A stretch of 64,000 bases of DNA, taken from positions 1 to 64,000 of the forward strand of contig JAFXSC010000016.1 of NCBI GenBank assembly GCA_017525915.1. The letters run 5' to 3'. Under the pieces are notes generated by a model. That model searched no databases. It had not been told where the DNA came from and saw only the letters and a list, made by a program, of their open reading frames with translations. Positions 34,934-42,078 of the stretch are shown here, piece by piece; within the stretch, counting starts at the first letter, position 1; each line of letters opens with the position of its first letter. This DNA comes from Ruminococcus sp. GTDB taxonomy: Bacteria; Bacillota; Clostridia; Oscillospirales; Ruminococcaceae. A program made the translations under genes and the position numbers.

Positions 34934-35145
34934 TGACTGACACCACAAATGTCACTCCTGCCGGTTCACCGGAGGAGCTTGCAGACCTCATCGACCAGCT
35001 CATGTCAGGCGGCACAGGTCATATCAACATTCTCCCCTCCGGCAGCGGAGAGGGGCTTACAGTCGAAACTGTCAACAGCACTGACTGCGGCATCAAGGGT
35101 GCCTGCTGTCAGCCTACCGAAAACGCCATTGACGAAGAAGAATGA
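34933..35145 (+). CDS. Small acidic Cys-containing protein inside the split PFL operon
   Basis: 70 aa, no recognised family. The start overlaps the pflB stop (TGATG) and GGGGTGAGG serves as ribosome site. The first half (ELADLIDQLMSGGTGHINI) resembles the beginning of the glycyl-radical domain of the next gene ([21 protein letters not shown]), but the RVSGYA loop is absent. In its place is a short tail with CGIKGACC. It could be a decayed or specialised duplicate of the radical domain, a linker between the two PFL parts, or a redox or metal-dependent regulator. Coupling to pflB suggests equal amounts of both proteins. Confidence 0.8.
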   Translation: MTDTTNVTPAGSPEELADLIDQLMSGGTGHINILPSGSGEGLTVETVNSTDCGIKGACCQPTENAIDEEE

Positions 35146-35150
35146 TTGCA

Positions 35151-35177
35151 GTGGACGCCGACTTCAGGCGACACCAC
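35151..35177 (+). other. Intercistronic hairpin before grcA
   Basis: GTGG / CCAC and CGCC / GGCG pair with a small internal loop in the 62-bp gap, without a T-run. It may be a processing or stabilising element that raises grcA output over the upstream cistrons. Confidence 0.35.
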
Positions 35178-35207
35178 AATTACGAATAATAATAAGGAGG
35201 AATCACT

Positions 35208-35447
35208 ATGGATAACCAGAAACAAGTTGACAACCTCATCGAACTTCTCGACGGATATGTTGAAAAGGGCGGTCATCACCTCAACGTGAACGTCTTCACA
35301 AGAGAAACACTCCTCGACGCTCAGGCTCACCCTGAGAAGTACCCCCAGCTCACGGTAAGAGTGTCCGGTTACGCAGTCAACTTCGTCAAGCTCACCAAGG
35401 AACAGCAGGACGACGTTATCTCCCGTACATTCCATTCAAGTCTGTAA
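35208..35447 (+). CDS. grcA: Stand-alone glycyl-radical domain of pyruvate formate-lyase
   Basis: 79 aa. It reads as the C-terminal domain of PFL from [18 protein letters not shown] to the end, with the radical loop RVSGYAVNF (Gly 54) and the tail [12 protein letters not shown]. Escherichia GrcA (YfiD) is a similar stand-alone domain that rescues an oxygen-cleaved PFL. Here the partner PFL has no such domain of its own, so this protein must supply the radical in every catalytic cycle. A strong AAGGAGG lies 7-8 bp upstream. A terminator follows at 35455. Confidence 0.94.
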   Translation: MDNQKQVDNLIELLDGYVEKGGHHLNVNVFTRETLLDAQAHPEKYPQLTVRVSGYAVNFVKLTKEQQDDVISRTFHSSL

Positions 35448-35454
35448 CATAAGC

Positions 35455-35481
35455 AGCCGCCGGTCATTCCGGCGGCTCTTT
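35455..35481 (+). terminator. Terminator of the split PFL operon
   Basis: AGCCGCCGG-TCATT-CCGGCGGCT followed by CTTTC. Confidence 0.8.
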
Positions 35482-35539
35482 CAGCATTATGACCTAATCT
35501 GAAGCAGTAAAAATGTGCACAATGACGTTGAATACGCTC

Positions 35540-35568
35540 TTGAAAACATAGTAAACCTATGGTATAAT
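35540..35568 (+). promoter_or_regulatory. Promoter of the Rrf2 gene with an inverted repeat in the spacer
   Basis: TTGAAA (35540-35545), 17-bp spacer, TATAAT (35563-35568). The spacer holds CATAG-TAAAC-CTATG, a perfect inverted repeat well placed for autorepression by the encoded regulator. Confidence 0.7.
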
Positions 35569-35601
35569 AGATTTATCTACTACATCATAAAGGAGATCAT
35601 C

Positions 35602-36036
35602 ATGAAGGTTTCAACAAAAGGCAGATACGCTCTCCGTATGCTATATGACCTTGCTGTTCATCAGGAGGACGGCTACATCTCGCTGAAGGACATTGCCGAC
35701 AGGCAGAATATCTCAAAAAAATACCTCGAACAGATCGTTCCCCTGCTCAACCGCAGCGGTATCCTAAAAACCAACCGCGGCAACCGCGGCGGCTATATGC
35801 TCGCACAGAAGCCTGAGAACTACTCGGTCGGGGACATTCTCCGCGCGACCGAAGGCAGCATCGCGCCTGTCTCCTGCCTTGAATTCGAGCCGAATGAGTG
35901 TCCGCGTGCCGGCGAATGCGCCACGCTTTTCATCTGGGAAGGTATGTACAAGGTGGTCTCCGATTACCTTGACAGCATCACTCTCCAGGATATAATCGAC
36001 CGTTCGTCCTCTGCCGGCAGCGATTACTGCATATAA
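35602..36036 (+). CDS. Rrf2-family transcriptional regulator (CymR/IscR-like)
   Basis: 144 aa. The N-terminal winged helix starts MKVSTKGRYALRMLYDLA with ISKKYLEQIVPLLNRSGILKTNRGNRGGY as recognition region. Three Cys lie at the position of the cluster-binding loop (CLEFEPNEC-PRAGEC, about 92-107), though many CymR-type members have similar residues without a cluster. Location convergent with cysK favours a CymR-like cysteine regulator, but IscR-like iron-sulfur sensing cannot be excluded. AAGGAGAT precedes the ATG at 35602; the longer reading from 35515 spans the promoter. Confidence 0.88.
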   Translation: MKVSTKGRYALRMLYDLAVHQEDGYISLKDIADRQNISKKYLEQIVPLLNRSGILKTNRGNRGGYMLAQKPENYSVGDILRATEGSIAPVSCLEFEPNECPRAGECATLFIWEGMYKVVSDYLDSITLQDIIDRSSSAGSDYCI

Positions 36037-36039
36037 ACC

Positions 36040-36070
36040 AAAAGCACCGCTTAACCGCGGTGCTTTTTCA
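36040..36070. terminator. Bidirectional terminator between the Rrf2 gene and cysK
   Basis: AAAAGCACCGC-TTAACC-GCGGTGCTTTTT: T-run on one side and A-run on the other, serving both convergent genes. Confidence 0.92.
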
Positions 36071-36082
36071 TTTCATGATTTC

Positions 36083-37009
36083 TCATTCAAACATAGGTGT
36101 GGAAAGATAACGTTCGCCGGTATCGGGAAGGAGTGCAACGATTGTCTTACCCTTATTCTCGGGACGCTTTGCAAGCTGGATAGCAGCCCATACTGCTGCA
36201 CCGGAGGAAATACCAACGAGTACGCCCTCAGTTCTTGCGATCTTTCTGCCGATGTCAAAGGCTTCCTCATTGCCTACGGGTACGACCTCGTCATAGATGC
36301 CGGTATTCAGCGTCTCAGGAACAAAGCCAGCGCCGATTCCCTGTATCTTGTGCGGACCAGCCTTACCCTCGGAGAGAACGGGCGAGCCCTTCGGCTCAAC
36401 AGCTACGACCTTTACTGCCGGATTCTTGGATTTAAGGTATGCACCTGTACCGCTTACAGTACCGCCTGTACCTACGCCGGCAACGAATATATCGACCTTC
36501 CCGTCAGTGTCGTTCCAGATCTCGACACCTGTGGTCTTTTCGTGGATAGCAGGGTTAGCAGGGTTTGTGAACTGTGAAGGAATGAAGCTTCCCGGTATCT
36601 CGGAAGCAAGCTCCTCAGCCTTTGCGATAGCACCCTTCATGCCCTTTGTACCGTCTGTAAGGACAAGCTCTGCACCGTAAGCCTTCATGAGGTTGCGGCG
36701 CTCCACGCTCATGGTCTCAGGCATCGCAATGATAAGGCGGTATCCTCTTGAAGCTGCGACGGAAGCAAGACCGATTCCTGTGTTACCGCTGGTGGGCTCG
36801 ATGATAACGCTGCCGGGCTTGAGAATTCCCTTTTCCTCAGCATCGTCGATCATAGCCTTTGCGATCCTGTCCTTAACGCTTCCGGCAGGGTTGAAGTATT
36901 CAAGCTTTGCAACGATCTTTGCTTCAAGACCGTATTCCTTCTCGATGTGGGTAAGTTCGAGGAGAGGGGTTCCTCCGATGAGGTCTGTGATATTCTTATA
37001 AATGCTCAT
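36083..37009 (-). CDS. cysK: Cysteine synthase A (O-acetylserine sulfhydrylase)
   Basis: 308 aa, PLP enzyme making cysteine from O-acetylserine and sulfide. Motifs: [14 protein letters not shown] with the PLP lysine (about 45), [26 protein letters not shown] phosphate loop and [17 protein letters not shown] lies 7-8 bp before the ATG. The mRNA has a leader of about 130 nt from a perfect promoter and contains an 11-codon reading frame ending in Arg-Cys-Cys-Arg. In Bacillus, CysK binds CymR as a co-repressor, and here an Rrf2 gene is the convergent neighbour. Confidence 0.96.
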   Translation of the reverse strand: MSIYKNITDLIGGTPLLELTHIEKEYGLEAKIVAKLEYFNPAGSVKDRIAKAMIDDAEEKGILKPGSVIIEPTSGNTGIGLASVAASRGYRLIIAMPETMSVERRNLMKAYGAELVLTDGTKGMKGAIAKAEELASEIPGSFIPSQFTNPANPAIHEKTTGVEIWNDTDGKVDIFVAGVGTGGTVSGTGAYLKSKNPAVKVVAVEPKGSPVLSEGKAGPHKIQGIGAGFVPETLNTGIYDEVVPVGNEEAFDIGRKIARTEGVLVGISSGAAVWAAIQLAKRPENKGKTIVALLPDTGERYLSTPMFE

Positions 37010-37061
37010 AGTAATTTCTCCTTATATAATAATTTTGATTTTTCAAGTCATATCGTTGTTT

Positions 37062-37097
37062 TCAGCGGCAACATCGTCCGTAATAGTATATGCTCAT
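37062..37097 (-). CDS. Cysteine-codon leader peptide (uORF) of cysK
   Basis: 11 codons, MSIYYYGRCCR, in the cysK leader, with GAGAGG 7 bp upstream of its ATG. Two adjacent Cys codons two codons before the end, directly upstream of a cysteine-synthesis gene, fit an amino-acid-sensing attenuator in which ribosomes stall when Cys-tRNA is scarce. I do not see a clear terminator/antiterminator pair after it, so control may act on translation or mRNA stability. Confidence 0.55.
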   Translation of the reverse strand: MSIYYYGRCCR

Positions 37098-37148
37098 ACC
37101 GTCACCTCTCATTATTCACTATATATCCTATCTGTTTGGTATGATTAT

Positions 37149-37177
37149 ATTATACCAGCTATAACATCATTTGTCAA
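37149..37177 (-). promoter_or_regulatory. Consensus promoter of cysK
   Basis: Minus-strand TTGACA (37172-37177), 17-bp spacer, TATAAT (37149-37154). CATACCAAACAGATAGG follows just downstream and could be a regulator site. Confidence 0.85.
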
Positions 37178-37251
37178 GTCCTTTTTTCAATTTCCCTTTG
37201 CTTTTCGTTTGTTATTGTTTATCGCCTGCTATAAGCCGGAACTATAACCGA

Positions 37252-37286
37252 TAAAAAGCCACAGAGGCATTTCTCCCCTGTGGCTT
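37252..37286 (-). terminator. Terminator of the lipoprotein gene
   Basis: Minus-strand AAGCCACAGGGG...CCTCTGTGGCTT followed by TTTATC. Confidence 0.85.
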
Positions 37287-37294
37287 ATCAACTC

Positions 37295-38194
37295 TTATTC
37301 CTGCGTATTTGCAGGATTTGTGCCTGTCTCGGGCTTGCGCTTTTCAGCGATGGGCTCGAACTCTCCGCAAGGCTTTGTGCCGAGCCATTCAAGTGCGTTC
37401 GCATCGTAGCTTATCCACATCATGATAGCTGCAACGCCGGGGTTCTTGTCAAAGTAAACGTAGTAGTCAAATGTATCACCCTTGTTTACAGTCTTCTTCT
37501 CAGCATAAACAACAGGACCGGTTACATTTGAAACGTCCTGAGTGCCGGCATCCTTGCCAACACCGATCGCACCGTTGAATACCTTTATATCTCTGTTGAG
37601 GCTCTTTCCTCCGACTGTTGAGATATCAGGGTCGATAGCGATAGGATATACTCTCTCAGCAGCATCGTCCTTTACTCTGAACGAAAGCTTTACGAACTGA
37701 CCATTGAAGGTATAGTCAACGTCGTCCTCGATATCGAGCCAGAAGATATATCTCATTATAGTATCATCAACATAGTTATCTTCAACAGGTGCAAGGGTAA
37801 CAGCTTCAGTAACGGGTACAGCAGTTGTTACGACATTTCCGCCTGATTCGGTAACAGACTGTCCGCCTGCTTCAGTAACCGGAATGAACTCAGTTACACC
37901 CTCGCCGCTTGCGTCTGTAACGGGAACGTACTCGGTAGCAGGCTCAGTTGCAACAGGGTCGGGAGCGTTGATATTCTTGCCGCCAAACTGGATATTGCCG
38001 CCGACAGGAGTACCGTCCTGGAACGGAGCAGCGATCATGTTGCCTTCAGCATTGGTAACAACCTCGATAACATCATCGCCTGCTACATCAGCCTTGTCAG
38101 TGCTGCTCTTACTGCCTGCACAGCTTGTGAATGAAGCCATAGCTACGCACATAAACGCAGCAACAGCTATGATCCTTCTTTTTAAAGTCTTCAT
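37295..38194 (-). CDS. Surface lipoprotein with cohesin-like C-terminal strands
   Basis: 299 aa. Signal peptide with lipobox SFTSC (Cys about 25) predicts membrane anchoring by lipid. A low-complexity Val/Thr/Pro/Glu stretch with repeats of the form TE(Y/F)xPVT(D/E)A lies at about 85-140. The C-terminal part (about 150-285) ends with GDTFDYYVYFDKNPGVAAIMMWISYDANALEWLG, which has the pattern of the first strands of cohesin and related Ig-like modules, but the protein stops soon after. A full cohesin would need about 100 more residues. No enzyme motif is seen. It has its own consensus promoter and a leader hairpin. Confidence 0.75.
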   Translation of the reverse strand: MKTLKRRIIAVAAFMCVAMASFTSCAGSKSSTDKADVAGDDVIEVVTNAEGNMIAAPFQDGTPVGGNIQFGGKNINAPDPVATEPATEYVPVTDASGEGVTEFIPVTEAGGQSVTESGGNVVTTAVPVTEAVTLAPVEDNYVDDTIMRYIFWLDIEDDVDYTFNGQFVKLSFRVKDDAAERVYPIAIDPDISTVGGKSLNRDIKVFNGAIGVGKDAGTQDVSNVTGPVVYAEKKTVNKGDTFDYYVYFDKNPGVAAIMMWISYDANALEWLGTKPCGEFEPIAEKRKPETGTNPANTQE

Positions 38195-38222
38195 TTTCAG
38201 TAATTCCTTTCATGTATGAGAT

Positions 38223-38250
38223 GCACGGTCGGGAGCGCCAACCGCCGTGC
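38223..38250 (-). other. Leader hairpin of the lipoprotein mRNA
   Basis: GCACGG / CCGTGC stem enclosing 16 nt that pair further, between promoter and start codon. Confidence 0.4.
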
Positions 38251-38282
38251 TTAACGCTGCGATACATAATCCCGCAACTATT

Positions 38283-38311
38283 ATTATACTCAAAACTTCA
38301 AGCTTTGTCAA
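38283..38311 (-). promoter_or_regulatory. Consensus promoter of the lipoprotein gene
   Basis: Minus-strand TTGACA (38306-38311), 17-bp spacer, TATAAT (38283-38288). Confidence 0.85.
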
Positions 38312-38384
38312 GCGCAATACACAAATGTAATAAAATATTTGGAAAAGGTCACAGGTCATTCATCATACCGTCACCAAAGTGTCA

Positions 38385-38891
38385 TTATCCCCTGACTGCC
38401 TCAACAGCCCTTCTCAGCTTAGGCACGCAGAATTCCAGCACGGCACAGTATTTGTCAACGACCGTTATTACATAGGTTTCCTTATGGCGCGGCAGCGGCC
38501 GTGTCACCGGCCACATATGCTTCTCGATCATATCCCGTTCAAGCGGCGATATTTCTGTAACTCCGGCAGCATTTTCAGCGGCGAGCTTTGCGTGCATCGC
38601 GCTGTGTGAGAGCTGTCCCTTTCCGCGTGAGGCGTTGTACTCCTTGCGGTCATAGTAGAAAAGGTCGTGGAGAAGACCGGCTCTTGCGGCTGAACGCGCA
38701 TTGAGGTGAAGTTTCCGGCAGATGACATAGCTGTGATACGAAACATTCAGGCAATGCTGAAAGCGTGTCGTTGAGATATGGTGTGTTATCTTCTTGAGCT
38801 CGGCGAGCTCCTCGCAGCCGATAATATCCGAAACTAGCGGATAATAGGCTGTATCTTCAAGCTCCTTGCGTGAGCATATGGCTCTGAGCAT
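38385..38891 (-). CDS. HD-domain phosphohydrolase
   Basis: 168 aa. The HD metal-binding set is visible: RFQHCLNVSYHS (first His), GLLHDLFYYD (HD pair), a later His in LSHSAMHA and an Asp in VVDKYCAV. HD proteins hydrolyse phosphate esters, often nucleotides; the substrate is unknown. The ATG at 38891 has AAGGAG 8 bp upstream; the alternative GTG start at 38900 overlaps that site. Confidence 0.82.
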   Translation of the reverse strand: MLRAICSRKELEDTAYYPLVSDIIGCEELAELKKITHHISTTRFQHCLNVSYHSYVICRKLHLNARSAARAGLLHDLFYYDRKEYNASRGKGQLSHSAMHAKLAAENAAGVTEISPLERDMIEKHMWPVTRPLPRHKETYVITVVDKYCAVLEFCVPKLRRAVEAVRG

Positions 38892-39052
38892 AGCTGTCAC
38901 TCCTTATCATAAGAGAAGGCCGAAGTTTTTACACATTGTATTATATCACATACGCTCGTCAAATACAAGTAGCTGCGTGAGTTTTCACAGTATTTTCAGT
39001 TTTCCGGTATATCCATGCACATTTTGCAGATAATACTGCCGGAGGTGATAAA

Positions 39053-39217
39053 ATGAAAAAGCACAAGGATATACCTGTTCCCGAGCCGAAGCCTGCTGAA
39101 AGCTACGAATGCCCTTCAGCTCCATGGGTCGAGATGACAGGAATGATACCTACACCGACCGAGGACGAGCACCAGCGCAGCTCATACGGCAATATACCGC
39201 CATATTCTGCCGAATAA
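39053..39217 (+). CDS. Small proline-rich protein, function unknown
   Basis: 54 aa, too short for usual ORF cut-offs. It starts MKKHKDIPVPEPKPAESYE and ends SSYGNIPPYSAE; Pro, Glu and Tyr are frequent and no membrane segment is seen. Support for being real: a textbook GGAGGTGAT ribosome site 4 bp upstream and a strong terminator right after the stop. I recognise no family. Confidence 0.7.
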   Translation: MKKHKDIPVPEPKPAESYECPSAPWVEMTGMIPTPTEDEHQRSSYGNIPPYSAE

Positions 39218-39221
39218 ACAG

Positions 39222-39260
39222 AAACAGCCATAAAGGTAAAACCTTTATGGCTGTTTTATA
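39222..39260 (+). terminator. Terminator of the small proline-rich gene
   Basis: AAACAGCCATAAAGGT-AAA-ACCTTTATGGCTGTTTT, a perfect 15-bp stem; it probably also serves the convergent gene at 39290. Confidence 0.9.
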
Positions 39261-39289
39261 TGCAGGGACGGACAGCATCCGTATGCAGT

Positions 39290-39544
39290 TCATTCACTTT
39301 TTCCGGCATAGACTTCCTCGAGCCATTTTATCATCTGGTCGAAGCCGTTCTGGTCGCGGTCGAACTCAGATTCGTGCTCTATCTGAGCCTTAGCGGAACA
39401 AAGTCTGCCGTGCCATGTCATAGCGCGGAGCTTCTCGCCGTTGACGATCTTATAGGAAAAATCGCCCTTGCTGCCGGAAAAATCGTTCCCGCTTTCAAAA
39501 TAGTAAAACTTTGGTATCTCAAAAACCTCGGACACGCTCGGCAT
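39290..39544 (-). CDS. Conserved-looking small protein, function unknown
   Basis: 84 aa, MPSVSEVFEIPKFYYF...HGRLCSAKAQIEHESEF...MIKWLEEVYAGKSE. It is soluble, with a predicted beta-rich centre and C-terminal helix. The GGAGATGAG site and ATG (39544) follow the HAD gene stop by 4 bp, so translation is coupled to that gene. I recognise no family. Confidence 0.7.
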   Translation of the reverse strand: MPSVSEVFEIPKFYYFESGNDFSGSKGDFSYKIVNGEKLRAMTWHGRLCSAKAQIEHESEFDRDQNGFDQMIKWLEEVYAGKSE

Positions 39545-39548
39545 GAGC

Positions 39549-40205
39549 TCATCTCCCTTCAAAAAACGCTATTGCCTCACCGAGATCACGGTATACCGCA
39601 TCATAGTAAGGTCTGTCCTCCGTCTGCGGAGGAGTCATATCCGGTATCATCACGACCTTGCATCCTGCGGCGCGTGCGGCTTTCAGCCCATTCGGAGAGT
39701 CCTCAAACGCGGCACAAAGTTCCGGAGGGAGACCAAGCTCCCTTGCAGCCGTAAGGTATATCTCCGGGTCAGGCTTGCCGCTTGTTACCATATCTCCGCA
39801 AACCACAGCATCGAAACGTTCCGCCGCGCCGATTTTTCCGAGATAGAGCATAGTCCTCTCGCGTGGCGTAGCGGTAGCAACAGCAGCTGCAATGCCGTTA
39901 TCCCTCAGGTAGCCAAGCAATTCAAAAACGCCTTTTTTCAGCTCTATACCGTACTTTTCGATATGAGCATTTATAAGCTCGGTGCGCCTTGCACGAACAT
40001 CCTCTGTCGGGAAATCCTCGCCAAAAAAGCCTTTGAGCTTAGGAATTGAATACTTCCTCGCAAGGCTGCGTATAGCGAAAACGTGCTCGTCCCGCATATC
40101 GTAGCCGAAATCTGCTGCTGCCTGCTTCCAGTAGCGCAGATAGAGCTTTTCGGTGTCTATCAGAAGACCGTCCATGTCAAAAATAGCGCCTTTAAGTTCA
40201 ACCAT
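39549..40205 (-). CDS. HAD-superfamily (subfamily IA) phosphatase / beta-phosphoglucomutase-like
   Basis: 218 aa. HAD motif I FDMDGLLIDTE (about 9-19), motif II VATATPRE (about 111), motif III Lys in SGKPDPEIY and motif IV FEDSPNGLKAA are all present; the cap is helical (C1). Such enzymes act on sugar phosphates or related esters. Placement 155 bp after glgA hints at sugar metabolism, but the substrate is not readable. Confidence 0.87.
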   Translation of the reverse strand: MVELKGAIFDMDGLLIDTEKLYLRYWKQAAADFGYDMRDEHVFAIRSLARKYSIPKLKGFFGEDFPTEDVRARRTELINAHIEKYGIELKKGVFELLGYLRDNGIAAAVATATPRERTMLYLGKIGAAERFDAVVCGDMVTSGKPDPEIYLTAARELGLPPELCAAFEDSPNGLKAARAAGCKVVMIPDMTPPQTEDRPYYDAVYRDLGEAIAFFEGR

Positions 40206-40250
40206 AGTAAAGCCTCAGTATACTGATAATCAGAAAATGCCATGTGCGTA

Positions 40251-40272
40251 CCGCTTTTATTCCTAAGCGGTA
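40251..40272. other. Hairpin in the glgA - HAD gap
   Basis: ACCGCTT / AAGCGGT stem without a clear T-run; with a CCAGTGTGACGCTGG hairpin closer to glgA it makes the 154-bp gap unusually structured. It may be a weak terminator or a processing site. Confidence 0.35.
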
Positions 40273-40359
40273 TACCACTCGGGCAAAAGCAGACTTCCGC
40301 CCTGATGAGAGGGGCGAGCCTGCGAGCATCATCGCGGAAGGTTCCAGCGTCACACTGGA

Positions 40360-41814
40360 TTACCAGTTAATCATCCAGTCGTACATACCTTCGTACTGAC
40401 GGGCAGAGCTGTTCCACGAGAAATCAGCCTCCATGCCGCGCACTACCATCTTGTCCCACTGGTCGCGGTGGTTGTAGTAAACGTGTTTGGAATAGTTGAT
40501 AGCTCCAAGCATCTCATCGCCGTTATAATTAGCGAATGAGAAGCCTGTGCCCGTACCGTCAAACTCGTTGTAAGGCTGTACAGTGTCCTTCAGACCGCCG
40601 GTCTCGCGGACGATCGGAACAGTACCGTACCTGAGCGCGATGAGCTGTGTAAGTCCGCAGGGCTCGAACAGCGACGGCATGAGCATAGTGTCAGCCGCAG
40701 CGTAGAGCTTGTGTGCAAGGTCGTCCGAATAGAGGATATTAGCGGAGACTCTCTCCGGATACTTCCACTGATAGTGCTTGAACATATTCTCATAGCGCGG
40801 ATCACCGGTGCCGATGATGACGAACTGCGTGAATTCATCACAGATACGCTCGATAGCGTAGTTCACGAGGTCAAGTCCCTTCTGGTCGGTAAGACGCGAG
40901 ATTATCGCGATCATATACTTGTCCCTGTCAACAGGAAGACCAAGCTGCTCCTGAAGCTTCTCCTTGTTGATTGCCTTCTGCTCCTTGACGTTTTTCTTGT
41001 TGTACTCGGCGAATATCTTAGCATCGTTAGACGGGTCGAATACCTTATAGTCGATGCCGTTAACTATTCCGCGAAGCGAAGCCGCACGCGCCCTGAGAAG
41101 TCCGTCAAGCTGTTCACCGAAGAAGGGGTACTTTATCTCCTCGGCATATGTCTCTGAAACGGTAGTGATATAGTCAGCGTAAACAAGTCCGCCCTTGAGC
41201 ATATTGGCGTCCTTGTGGAATTCGAGCTTGTCGGAAGTGAACATATAATCCGGCAGAGCGGTATTGTATTTGAAGGTGTCAATGTTCCATACGCCCTGGA
41301 ATTTAAGGTTGTGAATGGTCATGACAGTCTTGGTCGCACTGTAAAAAGGATTGGTCGCAAAAGCAGTGTGAAGGAATACAGGTATCAGTGAAGCCTGCCA
41401 GTCGTGACAGTGTATGATATCCGGGCGGAAGCCGATAACGGGAAGTATGGCGAGAACTGCCTTACAGAAGAAGGTGAAGCGCTCAATGTCCCACTTCATA
41501 TCCGATGAGTACGGAGTGTCACACTTGAAATAATACTCATTATCAACGAAATAGAACGTAACACCGCAGTATTCGTACTCCATGATGCCAACGTGGAGAC
41601 TTTCTGTCCTCATGCCGTAATCCATGTAGAAATGGGTAACGTACTTGAACTCGTTTCTGTATTTGTCCGGAATGCAGGTATAGTAGGGCATTATCACCCT
41701 TACGTCAAATTCTTTTTTGTTCAGATACTGAGGAAGTGCTCCGACTACATCGGCAAGTCCGCCGGTCTTGATAAAAGGAACGCTTTCTGATGCTGCGAAT
41801 AGTATATTTTTCAT
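40360..41814 (-). CDS. glgA: Glycogen synthase (ADP-glucose, GT5)
   Basis: 484 aa, normal for bacterial GlgA. KTGGLADVVGALP (ADP-glucose-binding Lys, about 15-27), IIHCHDWQASL, and PSLFEPCGLTQLIALRYGTVPIVRETGGL near the C-terminus are family signatures. It extends alpha-1,4-glucan from ADP-glucose in the cytoplasm, consistent with glycogen storage of sugar released by the cellulosome. I take the ATG at 41814; the longer reading begins with TTG. It has its own promoter and no other glg gene beside it. Confidence 0.95.
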   Translation of the reverse strand: MKNILFAASESVPFIKTGGLADVVGALPQYLNKKEFDVRVIMPYYTCIPDKYRNEFKYVTHFYMDYGMRTESLHVGIMEYEYCGVTFYFVDNEYYFKCDTPYSSDMKWDIERFTFFCKAVLAILPVIGFRPDIIHCHDWQASLIPVFLHTAFATNPFYSATKTVMTIHNLKFQGVWNIDTFKYNTALPDYMFTSDKLEFHKDANMLKGGLVYADYITTVSETYAEEIKYPFFGEQLDGLLRARAASLRGIVNGIDYKVFDPSNDAKIFAEYNKKNVKEQKAINKEKLQEQLGLPVDRDKYMIAIISRLTDQKGLDLVNYAIERICDEFTQFVIIGTGDPRYENMFKHYQWKYPERVSANILYSDDLAHKLYAAADTMLMPSLFEPCGLTQLIALRYGTVPIVRETGGLKDTVQPYNEFDGTGTGFSFANYNGDEMLGAINYSKHVYYNHRDQWDKMVVRGMEADFSWNSSARQYEGMYDWMINW

Positions 41815-41883
41815 ACAGTCCAACTCCGTTCATATTAAAGTAGCGATACCCTGCAAATAGCATGATACAGCTTTACACATAAC

Positions 41884-41912
41884 ATTATACACCAAACTTT
41901 ACTGATAGTCAA
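41884..41912 (-). promoter_or_regulatory. Promoter of glgA
   Basis: Minus-strand TTGACT (41907-41912), 17-bp spacer, TATAAT (41884-41889). Confidence 0.8.
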
Positions 41913-42040
41913 GCCAGATTTATCATATTTGCATAATAATTCCCCGAATTTTGCCGCACCAATATGTAAATTTTTTGTGAACATTTTATTTAAAGCAAGC
42001 CTGCGTCATTGTTTCGGGACGTCGGGGACGCCGTTCCCTG

Positions 42041-42074
42041 CAAAAATGAAGGGCAGACCCAAAGGTCTGCCCTT
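42041..42074 (-). terminator. Terminator of purL
   Basis: Minus-strand AAGGGCAGACC-TTTG-GGTCTGCCCTT followed by CATTTTTG, directly after the stop codon. Confidence 0.9.
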
Positions 42075-42078
42075 GCTG

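Noticed and set aside
34915-35210. Frameshift or assembly error splitting pflB
   Set aside because: The gap is 274 bp, holds a coupled ORF, the radical-domain gene has its own strong ribosome site, and the break falls exactly at a domain boundary. A single indel could not give this arrangement.
37020-37140. Riboswitch or T-box in the cysK leader
   Set aside because: No T-box sequence, SAM-type core or terminator stem is visible; the short Cys-containing frame is the better explanation.
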